The translations under genes were made by a program, and so were the position numbers. Source: an uncultured Flammeovirgaceae bacterium (GTDB lineage: Bacteria > Bacteroidota > Bacteroidia > Cytophagales > MED-G16). From it: a DNA stretch of 64,000 nt. Shown in pieces: positions 41,901 to 51,344 of this stretch (the first letter of the stretch is position 1; the number at the start of each line of letters is the position of its first letter). The stretch is taken from positions 1-64,000 of the forward strand of contig CAJXDN010000005.1 of the NCBI GenBank assembly GCA_913052485.1. Reading direction: 5' to 3'. The notes beneath the pieces were generated by a model. That model did no database searches and had not been told where the DNA came from. It worked only from the letters and a program-made list of their open reading frames with translations.

Positions 41901-42092
41901 AGCAGCAATTCCAAACCCCATCATCTTCAAAAAGTCTCTTCTGGAGTTATTAGAAGATCCTTTTATTGGTAAAAATTCAGGGAATTCGTTTTGGGCATTC
42001 TTTACGAATGAAGGATCATTCTTCAACTGCTCTATCCCCTTCCAATAAGTCTTGTTACCCTTACTCATAATTAATAATGACATTTTGAACAT
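38934..42092 (-). CDS. actB: ACIII iron-sulfur/molybdopterin-oxidoreductase-like subunit ActB
   Basis: RRDFLKMMGFGIAAV Tat-like leader; ferredoxin motifs CTGCGSCVIAC, CQHCNNAPCETVCP, CIGTRYCANNCP, CSFC...CGTAC. Confidence 0.93.
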   Translation of the reverse strand: MFKMSLLIMSKGNKTYWKGIEQLKNDPSFVKNAQNEFPEFLPIKGSSNNSRRDFLKMMGFGIAAVSTVACEAPVKYAIPHVDKPVDLDPSLANYYASTYTMGSDYCSVVVKTREGRPIKIDGNKFSKVSVGCTSSQVESSVLSLYDKQRLVSPMLDNKETTWSELDKYVKRKLSSETSRKKYIVSHSINSPSTHDVIKLFCEKHNAVHIQYDNISYNGMLDANFEHYGKRKLPSYDFSKADVVVSFGYDFLGGSFNHNLFNKQFTERRVVHRDNREMSRLYTFEPNLSLTGANSDNRIPTKSSLYPIYLSELWNILSSKIGKNVFAKYKPPIIKYDSSKKSLINLDILEKVADDLVENIGRSLIVSDSNNKSVQLLVNLINEQLGNYGKTINVNNSYNIRNGDDKIFNQFESDILQGDISTLIFLNCNPVYDNFKISKLKDQLDSVSLKISTSDRIDETSILCDVIAPDSHFLESWNDHEPVENSFSFAQPTINRIFDTRQHQDNFLIWSDQKISYFNFIKNNWRNKQKLSNSDEPFQIFWDKLLYDGVAEFIPEKNKNENPLPNPNKFLKNINTDINSLIDSIETSSNEFELNIYQNLTVSDGIQANNPWLQEMPDPISKVCWDNYISVNPKDANKLNIQTDAGTMSTNILTLTLDGSSHDIPAIIQPGQAEGTVGLALGYGRILAGPVGDNVGFDAYSLLSSKSSTQNLTISKVKLSNSGKTYRIAQTQTHETIMARESVIQETTLEEYKKNPSAGKYQFKVATSKGKKKPEEVTLWNGHEYKNHHWVMSIDLNACTGCGSCVIACQVENNIPVVGKEEVLNRREMAWLRIDRYYSSDADVDDLQGLEIAAENPEVTFQPMMCQHCNNAPCETVCPVAATTHSSEGLNQMTYNRCIGTRYCANNCPYKVRRFNWFKYHDNAQFDKNIAMNNDLGKMVLNPDVTVRSRGVMEKCSFCVQKIQEGKLLAKSEKRRLRDGDVKMACGTACSTNAITFGDVNDVNSKIRKKLQVEKIDKATLKLKEERAYAVLDEIRVSPNVWYLRKVRNKNNV

Positions 42093-43354
42093 TCGAGCCC
42101 TCCAATGTCTTCAACTTTCATTGGTTTCTTAGAAGAACTGTTATGTAATTCTACAAGTTTTTTATAATAATCATTTCCCTTAGCGTTAACTTCTGTTTCT
42201 CTGTGACAGTTTATACACCATCCCATTGTCAACTCTGAGTATTGATACACAACATCCATCTCCTCAATTGGGCCATGGCAGGTTGCACATTCAATTCCTC
42301 CAACAGCTACATGTTGCTTGTGGTTAAAGTAGGCCAGATCAGGTAAGTTGTGAACTCTAACCCACTCTATTGGCCTATTTTCTTCGTATGCAGTTAATAT
42401 CTTCTGTATCTCAGGTTTGTCTGTATTTATGACTCCGTGACAATTCATACAAATATTAACTGAAGGAATATTTGCTGATTTAGAAATGTTAACTCCTGTA
42501 TGGCAGTAATTACAATCAATTTCATACTGACCAGCATGTATTTTATGTGAGAAAGCTATTGGCTGAGTTGGCTGGTAGTTTTGCTGAATCCCTATTGTGT
42601 ACAAACCATCAATACACGACTTAACAAAAACTGCAATAAATATAAAAGATGTAATACCAACAAATTTGTTACTCTTTATAAATTTCTTAATATTAAATTG
42701 GCTCTTGACCACCTCAAGGTCTTCTTCATCTAGTAACTTACCTTTAGATTGGTTGTCTTTAAGAAGAACATACTTCTTTGATAAGTTTGTGAATCTAAAT
42801 AAGACAAATATTATTATCAGTAGCAGGATCAAATTCAACCCCAGAGAAATGTAAAGATTATCAGATGAAACCGATGAAACTTCTCCACCCTCTAGTCCTT
42901 GATTAGCATCGGCGACAACAACCTGGATCTCTCTTGAAGACTCATCTTTAATGTATGTTAGAATTGCATTAAGTTCTTCATCTGAAAAATCAAATGATGT
43001 CATCAGAGTTTTATTGTACTCGTTATATAAATTTACTGCATATTCATCTCCACTTTTTATAACTTTTTGAGAGTTCTTTATGAATGCATAAATCCATTCC
43101 TCAGTTTGCCTCTCATGGACATCCTTCAGGGCTGGGCCGATTACTACTTCATTGATAGCATGACATACTGTGCAGTTACCTTTAAATAAATTTTCACCAT
43201 TCTTTACGACTGATGGATCGTACTCCTGTGACTCCTCATCTTGGGCGATAATTTGATACGGAATTGAAAGTAAAATGGACAGGAGAATAAGTCCAAAAAA
43301 TTGGGAAAAAGGAACTCCAAAATGCACTAATAGTTTAGTCGGTTTTGTTTGCAT
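42071..43354 (-). CDS. actA: ACIII multiheme cytochrome c subunit ActA with N-terminal cytochrome c-like domain
   Basis: Six CxxCH: CTVCH, CNYCH, CMNCH, CATCH, CINCH, CSKCH. Confidence 0.92.
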   Translation of the reverse strand: MQTKPTKLLVHFGVPFSQFFGLILLSILLSIPYQIIAQDEESQEYDPSVVKNGENLFKGNCTVCHAINEVVIGPALKDVHERQTEEWIYAFIKNSQKVIKSGDEYAVNLYNEYNKTLMTSFDFSDEELNAILTYIKDESSREIQVVVADANQGLEGGEVSSVSSDNLYISLGLNLILLLIIIFVLFRFTNLSKKYVLLKDNQSKGKLLDEEDLEVVKSQFNIKKFIKSNKFVGITSFIFIAVFVKSCIDGLYTIGIQQNYQPTQPIAFSHKIHAGQYEIDCNYCHTGVNISKSANIPSVNICMNCHGVINTDKPEIQKILTAYEENRPIEWVRVHNLPDLAYFNHKQHVAVGGIECATCHGPIEEMDVVYQYSELTMGWCINCHRETEVNAKGNDYYKKLVELHNSSSKKPMKVEDIGGLECSKCHY

Positions 43355-43380
43355 TTAAGCACTAGTTTTTAAAACTAAAA

Positions 43381-43388
43381 CAAATGTA
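43381..43388 (-). promoter_or_regulatory. Putative -7 promoter element (TACATTTG) of ACIII-cox operon
   Basis: Exact TAnnTTTG on minus strand, upstream TTGAAC at 43405-43410, 26 bp upstream of actA. Confidence 0.5.
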
Positions 43389-43456
43389 ACAACCGAAAAA
43401 TTAAGTTCAAAAAATTATTTTAATATGTTTTAATTTAGAATTGTTCTAAATAAAAA

Positions 43457-45136
43457 CTAATAAGAATTTACCTCTAAATCTTTCTCTTTTATTATCCTTC
43501 TAAGAATTTTACCAACATTAGATTTAGGCAATTCATCAGTAAAACTTATATGTTTGGGACACTTGTAGTTCGTGAGTTTTTCTTTACAAAAAGATTTTAT
43601 TTCATCTTCTGTCAAGGAGTTATCTTTTTTGACTATTACGGCTTTTACAGCCTCTGTGGTTTTTTTATCTGGAACTCCGATAACACCAACTTCCAAAACT
43701 TTTGGATGCGACGAAATTACATGTTCAACCTCGTTCGGAAATACATTAAATCCGGAGACTAAAACCATCTCTTTTTTTCTATCTACAATTTTTATAAATC
43801 CATCATTATCAATAACTCCAATATCACCAGTGTATAACCACCCATCTTTAATGATTTCATCAGTGTCGCTTTTTCTTTTCCAGTACCCTTCCATTACCTG
43901 AGGACCATGGACACAAATTTCTCCTCTATCGCCCTTTGGTACCTCTTTATTTTTATCATCAACAAATTTTATGTCAGTGTTCGGTAATGGCAAACCAATA
44001 GTACCAATTTTATTTGTTCCATCGAGAGGATTTATTGTTACAACTGGAGATGTTTCAGTTAACCCATAACCCTCAACTAACGGGCAACCCGTTACAGATT
44101 TCCACTTGTTTGCTACAATATCTTGAACTGCCATCCCTCCTCCAAATGCAACTTTAAGTTTTGAGAAATCTAGTTTATGAAAATTAGTATTATTTAGAAG
44201 TCCATTAAACAAAGTGTTAACACCTGTAATTATTGAAAATTTATATTTTGATAACTCCTTAACAAATCCATCCATATCTCTTGGGTTTGTTATCAAAATA
44301 TTTCTTGCCCCGTATTTAAACATTACTAGGGCATTACAGACTAGGGCAAATATATGATACAAGGGAAGTGCTGTAATTACTATTTCTTTTCTCTCCTCAA
44401 GTAAAATATCCATCCATGCTGATACTTGAATTACATTTGAAATAACGTTTTTGTGAGATAACATAGCCCCCTTTGATACACCAGTGGTACCACCAGTATA
44501 TTGAAGAAATGCTATGTCATTTGGTTGAATTTCAACCTGATTATATTCATATTTTTTTCCTTTAGCTAAGGCGCTTTTGAACGTGTGGTGTGATTTTAAT
44601 GAATAGCTTGGGACCATCTTCTTAATATACTTTACAACAAAGTTTACAATGGTTCCTTTAACTGGTCCGAGCATATCTCCCATATCTGATACAATGACAT
44701 GCTCTATCTCTGTCTCATCAATTATCTTTTCAAGGTTATGTGCAAAGTTAGAAAGTATTAGAATTGCCTTACACCCTGAATCTTTAAACTGATGTTTCAT
44801 CTCATCGGGTGTATATAGCGGGTTTGTGTTTACAACAATAATACCAGACCTAATAGCTCCAAATAATGCTACTGGATATTGCAAAACGTTAGGTGATTGA
44901 ATTGCTATCCTATCACCTTTCTTTAAGTTAAGTTCATGAATTAAGAAGTTGGAGAAATGTTGAGTGAGTGTGTCTAACTCTTTATATGATATAGATTTAC
45001 CCATATTTTCAAATGCAATTTGATCTGAGTACTTATTAAAACCCTCATTGAATAGGTCAACAAAAGAACTGTAATTATTTAAACTTAATTTGTCATCAAC
45101 ACCAGCGGGATATTTTTTAGTCCAGAATTTTTTCAT
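43457..45136 (-). CDS. fadD: Long-chain acyl-CoA synthetase (AMP-binding)
   Basis: YTGGTTGVSKGAMLSH, YGLTETSPVV, GWLYTGDIG, KEMVLVSGFNVFPNEVE. Confidence 0.93.
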   Translation of the reverse strand: MKKFWTKKYPAGVDDKLSLNNYSSFVDLFNEGFNKYSDQIAFENMGKSISYKELDTLTQHFSNFLIHELNLKKGDRIAIQSPNVLQYPVALFGAIRSGIIVVNTNPLYTPDEMKHQFKDSGCKAILILSNFAHNLEKIIDETEIEHVIVSDMGDMLGPVKGTIVNFVVKYIKKMVPSYSLKSHHTFKSALAKGKKYEYNQVEIQPNDIAFLQYTGGTTGVSKGAMLSHKNVISNVIQVSAWMDILLEERKEIVITALPLYHIFALVCNALVMFKYGARNILITNPRDMDGFVKELSKYKFSIITGVNTLFNGLLNNTNFHKLDFSKLKVAFGGGMAVQDIVANKWKSVTGCPLVEGYGLTETSPVVTINPLDGTNKIGTIGLPLPNTDIKFVDDKNKEVPKGDRGEICVHGPQVMEGYWKRKSDTDEIIKDGWLYTGDIGVIDNDGFIKIVDRKKEMVLVSGFNVFPNEVEHVISSHPKVLEVGVIGVPDKKTTEAVKAVIVKKDNSLTEDEIKSFCKEKLTNYKCPKHISFTDELPKSNVGKILRRIIKEKDLEVNSY

Positions 45137-45174
45137 TTTAGAATTAGATTATTAGTTAATTTTTTAAATATATT

Positions 45175-45211
45175 AAAAAAAAAAAGAAAGGGGACATCAA
45201 AAGATATCCCC
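45175..45211 (-). terminator. Terminator-like hairpin plus T-tract in the fadD 5' leader
   Basis: Minus strand GGGGATATC-TTTT-GATGTCCCC (one mismatch) followed by TTTCTTTTTTTTTTT. Confidence 0.6.
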
Positions 45212-45368
45212 AGTAAACAACATTAACCCAAAAATGATATTTTAATTTAAATATTTATTAAAGAAAAGACTAACTAGATAAAATTATTTTCAGTGATATT
45301 AAGAATTTTTAAAAAAATTTCAATTAAATTATATTTAATTGTATTATTTACAATTTAAGAAACCAAAA

Positions 45369-45833
45369 ATGAAAACAAATTACCAAATTGATAACACAGA
45401 CCTTAAAATACTAAATATTTTATCAAAAAATGCTAAAATGCCATATACTGAGGTCGCAAAAAAAGTATATGTATCAGGTGGAACAGTCCACGTCAGAATG
45501 AGAAAATTAGAGAAAATGGGGATAGTAAGAGGAACCAAACTCGACATCGACTACAGTAAACTAGGTTATACAATATCCTGTTATATGGGAATATATTTAG
45601 AGAAAAGCTTTTTATATAAGGAAGCAGTACAGGCATTAAAAAATGTACCTGAAGTAGTTGAGATACATGCAATTACAGGCCAGTATACAATTTTCATCAA
45701 AATATTATGTAGAGACACCCCACATTTCAGAGAAATTTTAGATTCTAAAATTCATAAAGTCAAGGGTATCACGAGAACTGAATCTTTCCTATCAATAGAG
45801 GAAACATTAAAAGATGGTTTATCGTTACATTGA
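45369..45833 (+). CDS. Lrp/AsnC family transcriptional regulator
   Basis: N-terminal HTH DLKILNILSKNAKMPYTEVAKKVYVSGGTVHVRMRKLEKMGIV; RAM domain; ATG at 45369 preferred over TTG at 45339. Confidence 0.92.
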   Translation: MKTNYQIDNTDLKILNILSKNAKMPYTEVAKKVYVSGGTVHVRMRKLEKMGIVRGTKLDIDYSKLGYTISCYMGIYLEKSFLYKEAVQALKNVPEVVEIHAITGQYTIFIKILCRDTPHFREILDSKIHKVKGITRTESFLSIEETLKDGLSLH

Positions 45834-45874
45834 GCGTTTTAGGCTTTTCTTTTCATTAAAAGGAAAAACTATGC

Positions 45875-45882
45875 TAAATTTG
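45875..45882 (+). promoter_or_regulatory. Putative -7 promoter element (TAAATTTG) of suf operon
   Basis: Exact TAnnTTTG, 16 bp before sufB ATG. Confidence 0.5.
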
Positions 45883-45897
45883 TATGTATAAATCACC

Positions 45898-47343
45898 ATG
45901 AGCAAAGACGATAAAATACTTAAGGAATTTACATCAAAAGAATATGAGCACGGCTGGTCAGTTGATTTTGATGTTGACCAAGCACCTAAGGGACTTAATG
46001 AGGATATTATCAAATTAATTTCTAGTAAGAAAGAAGAGCCAAAGTGGTTACTTGACTGGAGACTTAAAGCTTTTGAACATTTCAAAAAAATGTCTGAACC
46101 TGAGTGGTCAAACTTAAACATACCTAAAATTGATTACCAAGATATATCTTACTACTCTGCTCCGAAGAAAAAGAAGATGTTAAAATCTATGGATGAAGTT
46201 GATCCCGAGCTCATTGAAACCTTCGAAAAACTTGGCATATCTCTTCTAGAACAAAAGAGACTTAGTGGAGTAGCTGTTGACGCAGTAATTGACTCAGTAT
46301 CAATTGGAACTACATTCAAGGATAAGTTGAGCGAACTCGGAATAATTTTTTGTTCATTTTCCGAAGCTGTCAAAGAGTACCCTGAACTTGTTAAAAAGCA
46401 TCTCGGTAAAGTTATTCCTGCAAAAGATAATTATTTCGCATGTCTAAATTCTGCTGTTTTTTCAGATGGATCTTTTTGCTATATACCTAAGGGTGTCAGA
46501 TGCCCAATGGAACTATCAACATACTTTCGAATAAATGCATCTAATACCGGTCAGTTTGAGAGGACATTAATAGTGGCAGATGAAGGCTCATATGTCAGTT
46601 ACTTAGAAGGTTGTACTGCACCAATGAGGGATGAGAATCAGTTACATGCGGCGGTTGTTGAAATACATGCTGAGAAAGATGCTGAGGTAAAGTATTCAAC
46701 TGTGCAGAATTGGTATCCAGGAGATAAAAATGGTAAAGGTGGTATCTATAATTTTGTTACTAAGAGAGGTATATGCAACGGAAGTAATTCAAAAATCAGC
46801 TGGACACAGGTTGAAACAGGCTCTGCTATAACATGGAAATACCCATCATGTATTCTAAGAGGTGATAACTCAGTGGGTGAATTTTACTCGGTAGCAGTTA
46901 CAAATAATTATCAACAGGCAGATACTGGAACAAAAATGATTCACATTGGTAAAAATACAAAATCAAAAATAATCTCCAAAGGTATATCTGCTGGACACTC
47001 CCACAACAGCTACAGAGGTCATGTCAATGTACTTAAAAGAGCTAAAAACTCTAGAAATTTCTCTCAGTGTGACTCATTACTTCTTGGTAATAAGTGTGGA
47101 GCACATACTTTCCCATATATTGACATTGAAAATAAATCATCAATGGTTGAGCATGAGGCTACTACATCCAAAATTGGAGAAGATCAAATTTTCTACTGTC
47201 TTCAAAGAGGTATTGATGAAGAAAATGCAATTGCTCTGATAGTTAATGGTTATGCAAAAGAGGTACTAAAGCAGTTACCTATGGAGTTTTCTGTCGAGGC
47301 CCAAAAACTTTTATCTCTTACACTAGAGGGAAGTGTAGGTTAA
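45898..47343 (+). CDS. sufB: Fe-S cluster assembly protein SufB
   Basis: [19 protein letters not shown]-type region, [27 protein letters not shown]. Confidence 0.97.
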   Translation: MSKDDKILKEFTSKEYEHGWSVDFDVDQAPKGLNEDIIKLISSKKEEPKWLLDWRLKAFEHFKKMSEPEWSNLNIPKIDYQDISYYSAPKKKKMLKSMDEVDPELIETFEKLGISLLEQKRLSGVAVDAVIDSVSIGTTFKDKLSELGIIFCSFSEAVKEYPELVKKHLGKVIPAKDNYFACLNSAVFSDGSFCYIPKGVRCPMELSTYFRINASNTGQFERTLIVADEGSYVSYLEGCTAPMRDENQLHAAVVEIHAEKDAEVKYSTVQNWYPGDKNGKGGIYNFVTKRGICNGSNSKISWTQVETGSAITWKYPSCILRGDNSVGEFYSVAVTNNYQQADTGTKMIHIGKNTKSKIISKGISAGHSHNSYRGHVNVLKRAKNSRNFSQCDSLLLGNKCGAHTFPYIDIENKSSMVEHEATTSKIGEDQIFYCLQRGIDEENAIALIVNGYAKEVLKQLPMEFSVEAQKLLSLTLEGSVG

Positions 47344-47357
47344 TGTAAATAATTTGT

Positions 47358-48104
47358 ATGTTAGAAATAAAAAATCTTCACGCGTCTATCGATGACACAA
47401 AAATTTTAAAGGGATTAAACCTGTCAGTAAGTGCTGGTGAAGTTCACGCTATAATGGGTCCTAATGGATCTGGAAAAAGTACTCTTGCTTCAGTTATTGC
47501 AGGAAGAGAGGATTATGATGTGACTGATGGCGAGATAAATTTCGGAGGAAGCGAGCTATCTGATCTAGGTCCTGATGAAAGAGCTAGGGAAGGTATATTC
47601 CTTGCATTTCAATACCCTGTTGAAATCCCAGGAGTCTCAACCACTAATTTCATGAAAACTGCTGTAAATCAAGTTCGAGAAGCAAACGGAGAGAAGCCAC
47701 TAGATGCCGTCCAATTCCTAAAGCTTATGAAGGAAAAAATGAAGCTTGTCAATATAAAACAAGAATTACTTAGTAGATCTATTAATGAAGGTTTTTCTGG
47801 AGGAGAGAAGAAAAGGAATGAAATATTTCAGATGGCGATGCTTGAACCTAAACTTGCCATACTTGATGAAACTGACTCAGGCTTAGATATTGATGCTTTA
47901 AAAATTGTTTCAAATGGTGTTAATGCTCTTAAAAGTAATGAAAACGCAACTGTTGTTGTAACTCACTACCAGAGACTTCTAGATTATATCGTACCTGATT
48001 TTGTACATGTATTGATGGATGGCAAAATTGTAAAATCAGGAGATAAAAACCTAGCTCTCGAGCTTGAGGAGAAAGGATACGACTGGATTAAAGTCAAAAA
48101 TTAA
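47358..48104 (+). CDS. sufC: Fe-S cluster assembly ATPase SufC
   Basis: [40 protein letters not shown]. Confidence 0.98.
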   Translation: MLEIKNLHASIDDTKILKGLNLSVSAGEVHAIMGPNGSGKSTLASVIAGREDYDVTDGEINFGGSELSDLGPDERAREGIFLAFQYPVEIPGVSTTNFMKTAVNQVREANGEKPLDAVQFLKLMKEKMKLVNIKQELLSRSINEGFSGGEKKRNEIFQMAMLEPKLAILDETDSGLDIDALKIVSNGVNALKSNENATVVVTHYQRLLDYIVPDFVHVLMDGKIVKSGDKNLALELEEKGYDWIKVKN

Positions 48105-48107
48105 CTT

Positions 48108-49376
48108 ATGATAGACGCTTCAGAATTAAAGGACTCAGTAGAGAATGAGAATGATTTGGTAACTAAGGAGATCAAGACCAAATCCCTCAAAAATATTGCC
48201 CCATCCTTTAAAAATTATAGAGAGGAGTATAAGTACACTCCTTTCATAAGAAGAATTGAAAAAAAATTTAGCAGTTTTAACCCCTCCAGTGATATTAAAA
48301 ATCATGAGGAATACAGAGAATTAATACCAGACTCTGAGAAGTATTACATTGTGATAGTAAATGGATCTTTTTTAAAACAAATTTCTAGCTTGCCTGTAGA
48401 GATAGAGATTAATAATTATAAAGGACTTACTAAAGAAAATAGAGAAATTTTTAATAGCACATACTCTAAAACTGACGACTCAAATTTTGATATTTTCAGT
48501 ACAATAAACTCAATCCAGCATCAGAATTGTCTCACATTTCGGATAAATAAATCTACAGTTTTAGATGGAAAAATATCAATTTATAATATCGTTGATTCTA
48601 AAAACCCGGTTTATTTTAGAAAATGCTTTCATATTGGAAAAAACTCAAAAGTCAGCTTCAGCGAAAAATTTATTTATACATCTCATGAATCTTATTTTTC
48701 TAATTCAGTGACCGAAATATTTATGGATGAGAACTCAAACCTTAACTACTTCACTGATCAGAATATCAACAAAAATTACCACTATAACAGCATTAATGTT
48801 TTCCAAAAAAAAGATAGCATTTCTAATTTTCATACTTACAGTTTTTCAGGAGCAATCATCAGAAATAATTTAAATATTAAACTTACAGAAAAAAACTGCT
48901 ATGCTAATATGTACGGTTTTTATGCTATTAAAAATAGTTCGCATATCGATAATCACACTTCAGTTGATCATATCGATGAAAGCTCAATAAGCAATGAACA
49001 TTATAAAGGAATAGTTGATAAAGATTCTAATGGAGTATTTAATGGAAAAATTTATGTGAGACAAAAGGCTCAAAAGACAAATGCATTTCAGGCAAATAAT
49101 AATATCCTGCTATCAGATAGTGCTAAAGTTAATACAAAGCCACAACTAGAAATTTGGGCAGATGATGTAAAATGCTCTCACGGATGTACTGTGGGTCAAC
49201 TTGATGAGGACGCATTATTTTATTTAATGTCCAGAGGTATTTCCAGAAAAGATGCAACATCTCTCTTGCTCTCTGCTTTTAGTACAGATATAACTGATAA
49301 GATAGAAGATGAAGATATTAGAGAAAATTACGAATTAATGATTTTAAGAGAACTTGAAGAATTAAATCATGAATAG
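48108..49376 (+). CDS. sufD: Fe-S cluster assembly protein SufD
   Basis: KTNAFQANNNILLSDSAKVNTKPQLEIWADDVKCSHGCTVGQLDEDALFYLMSRGI. Confidence 0.96.
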   Translation: MIDASELKDSVENENDLVTKEIKTKSLKNIAPSFKNYREEYKYTPFIRRIEKKFSSFNPSSDIKNHEEYRELIPDSEKYYIVIVNGSFLKQISSLPVEIEINNYKGLTKENREIFNSTYSKTDDSNFDIFSTINSIQHQNCLTFRINKSTVLDGKISIYNIVDSKNPVYFRKCFHIGKNSKVSFSEKFIYTSHESYFSNSVTEIFMDENSNLNYFTDQNINKNYHYNSINVFQKKDSISNFHTYSFSGAIIRNNLNIKLTEKNCYANMYGFYAIKNSSHIDNHTSVDHIDESSISNEHYKGIVDKDSNGVFNGKIYVRQKAQKTNAFQANNNILLSDSAKVNTKPQLEIWADDVKCSHGCTVGQLDEDALFYLMSRGISRKDATSLLLSAFSTDITDKIEDEDIRENYELMILRELEELNHE

Positions 49377-50586
49377 TTACCCTATAGATTCAATCAGAGA
49401 TGATTTTCCAATTCTTAAAAGTAAAATTAATAATCACAACCTTATATATTTTGATAATGCCGCAACCACACAAAAACCAAGAGTCGTAATTGATTCATTA
49501 ACAAATTTTTATCAAAACAATAATGCTAACATTCATAGAGGGATTCACACATTAGCAGAAAAAGCTACCGAGGAATTTGAGATGACTAGATCAGTAGTTA
49601 AAAACTTTATAAACGCTTCATCGGAAAAAGAAATAATTTTCACAAAAGGAACAACTGAAGGAATCAATCTTATCGCCTCTTCACTTAGCAAAAGTTTCTT
49701 TAATGAAGGAGATGAAATTATCATAAGCGAGATGGAACATCATTCAAATATTGTTCCGTGGCAGATGGTTGCAAAAGAAAAAAAATTAAAGCTGAAGACA
49801 ATAAATGTTTCTGATAATGGTGAGTTAGATCTTGATCATTTTGAAAGTATTATTAATGAAAAAACTAAACTAGTTTCAGTGGTTTATATCTCTAATACTT
49901 TAGGAACTATAAACCCTGTGAAGAAGATTATTGATATTTGTAGAGAGAATAATATCCTTAACCTCATTGACGGAGCTCAGGCATCTGCTCACAACGAAAT
50001 CGACGTAAAAGATCTAGGAGCAGATTTTTTTGTTTTCTCAGCTCATAAGATGTATGGCCCAACTGGCGTAGGTATTGTTTATGGCAGAGAAAATATTTTA
50101 GAGAAAATGCCTCCTTACATGGGTGGAGGAGAGATGATAAAAGACGTAAGTTTTACAGAGACTACATATAATGACCTGCCATATAAGTTTGAAGCCGGAA
50201 CTCCTAATATCGGAGATGTTGTAGGGTTTAAAGAAGCAATACATTACATTGAAAAAATTGGAAAGAAGAAAATTAGAGACTATGAGGAGAATCTTATGAA
50301 ATATACTAACTCATGTCTTTCAGATATTGACGGTATTAATATTTTTGGTACCTCTAAAAAGAAAATTGGCATTTTTTCTTTCACCTGTGAAAACTCCCAT
50401 TTTTATGACTTAGGATTACTTTTAGATGCAAAAGGCATAGCTGTTAGGACAGGACATCATTGCACACAACCGCTTATGAGTAAATTTAATCTTGACGGTA
50501 CCGCAAGACTCTCATTAGCACTCTACAATACAAAAGAGGAAGTAGACTTTTTTATAGAGTCTATAAAAAAAATTATCAAAAGATGA
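49369..50586 (+). CDS. sufS: Cysteine desulfurase SufS
   Basis: YFDNAATTQKP, FSAHKMYGPTGVGIVYG, RTGHHCTQPLM. Confidence 0.97.
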   Translation: MNSYPIDSIRDDFPILKSKINNHNLIYFDNAATTQKPRVVIDSLTNFYQNNNANIHRGIHTLAEKATEEFEMTRSVVKNFINASSEKEIIFTKGTTEGINLIASSLSKSFFNEGDEIIISEMEHHSNIVPWQMVAKEKKLKLKTINVSDNGELDLDHFESIINEKTKLVSVVYISNTLGTINPVKKIIDICRENNILNLIDGAQASAHNEIDVKDLGADFFVFSAHKMYGPTGVGIVYGRENILEKMPPYMGGGEMIKDVSFTETTYNDLPYKFEAGTPNIGDVVGFKEAIHYIEKIGKKKIRDYEENLMKYTNSCLSDIDGINIFGTSKKKIGIFSFTCENSHFYDLGLLLDAKGIAVRTGHHCTQPLMSKFNLDGTARLSLALYNTKEEVDFFIESIKKIIKR

Positions 50587-50996
50587 ATACTACTACAATT
50601 CAGCAAAATATTATTGAAGACTTTGAAATATTGGAAGATGACTTCGAGATGACATTAAATTACCTTATGGAGCTTGGTGAAAAACTCGAAGAATATGAAG
50701 AAAAAAATAAAACCGATGAAAATATTGTCAAGGGCTGTCAGTCTAAGGTATGGCTATCTTATGAGTCTAAAGATGGAAAATTATTTTTTAGTGGGGATAG
50801 TAATACCTCAATTACTAAAGGGTTACTTAGCTTACTTATAAAGGTTTTTTCAGGACAAACCCCAAAAGATATTTTAGACACAAAACTTTTCTTTATCAAT
50901 AAAACAGGTCTGTGTAGGTTTATCGGCACACAAAGGTCCAATGGTCTCGAGGCAATGGAAAATAAGTTTAAAGTCATAGCACTTTCAAGTAAATAA
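50583..50996 (+). CDS. sufE: SufE family sulfur acceptor
   Basis: VKGCQSKVWL active-site Cys region; overlaps sufS. Confidence 0.95.
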   Translation: MNTTTIQQNIIEDFEILEDDFEMTLNYLMELGEKLEEYEEKNKTDENIVKGCQSKVWLSYESKDGKLFFSGDSNTSITKGLLSLLIKVFSGQTPKDILDTKLFFINKTGLCRFIGTQRSNGLEAMENKFKVIALSSK

Positions 50997-50999
50997 ATT

Positions 51000-51320
51000 A
51001 TGACAGAGAAGCAGCAAGAACAATTAAAAGAAAAAATAGTCAGGGCAATCAAAACAGTCTATGACCCAGAGATACCCGTTGATGTTTATGAACTTGGACT
51101 AATTTACGATATCCAAATTTTACCAAAAAAAAATATTCATATACTAATGACTCTAACTTCTCCGAACTGCCCAGCTGCCGAGACTATTCCAGCTGATGTA
51201 AAAAATAGAGTTGAGATGATAAAAGAAATTAATGAGGTTGAAGTAGAAATCACTTTTGACCCCCCTTATTCTAGTGACCTAATGTCTGAAGAGGCAAAGT
51301 TAGAATTAGGTTTTATGTAA
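51000..51320 (+). CDS. SufT/DUF59 (MIP18-like) metal-sulfur cluster assembly factor
   Basis: VYDPEIPVDVYELGLIYDI, MTLTSPNCPAAETIP. Confidence 0.93.
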   Translation: MTEKQQEQLKEKIVRAIKTVYDPEIPVDVYELGLIYDIQILPKKNIHILMTLTSPNCPAAETIPADVKNRVEMIKEINEVEVEITFDPPYSSDLMSEEAKLELGFM

Positions 51321-51344
51321 TTGTTTAAATAAATTTTTTATAAT

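Noticed and set aside
43572-43901. 109-aa plus-strand ORF (and 43550..43762) inside fadD
   Set aside because: Antisense to conserved acyl-CoA synthetase C-terminus; Ser/Phe-rich shadow frame.
45825-46121. 98-aa minus-strand ORF overlapping the start of sufB and end of the AsnC gene
   Set aside because: Overlaps two convincing CDSs and the probable suf promoter; no motif.
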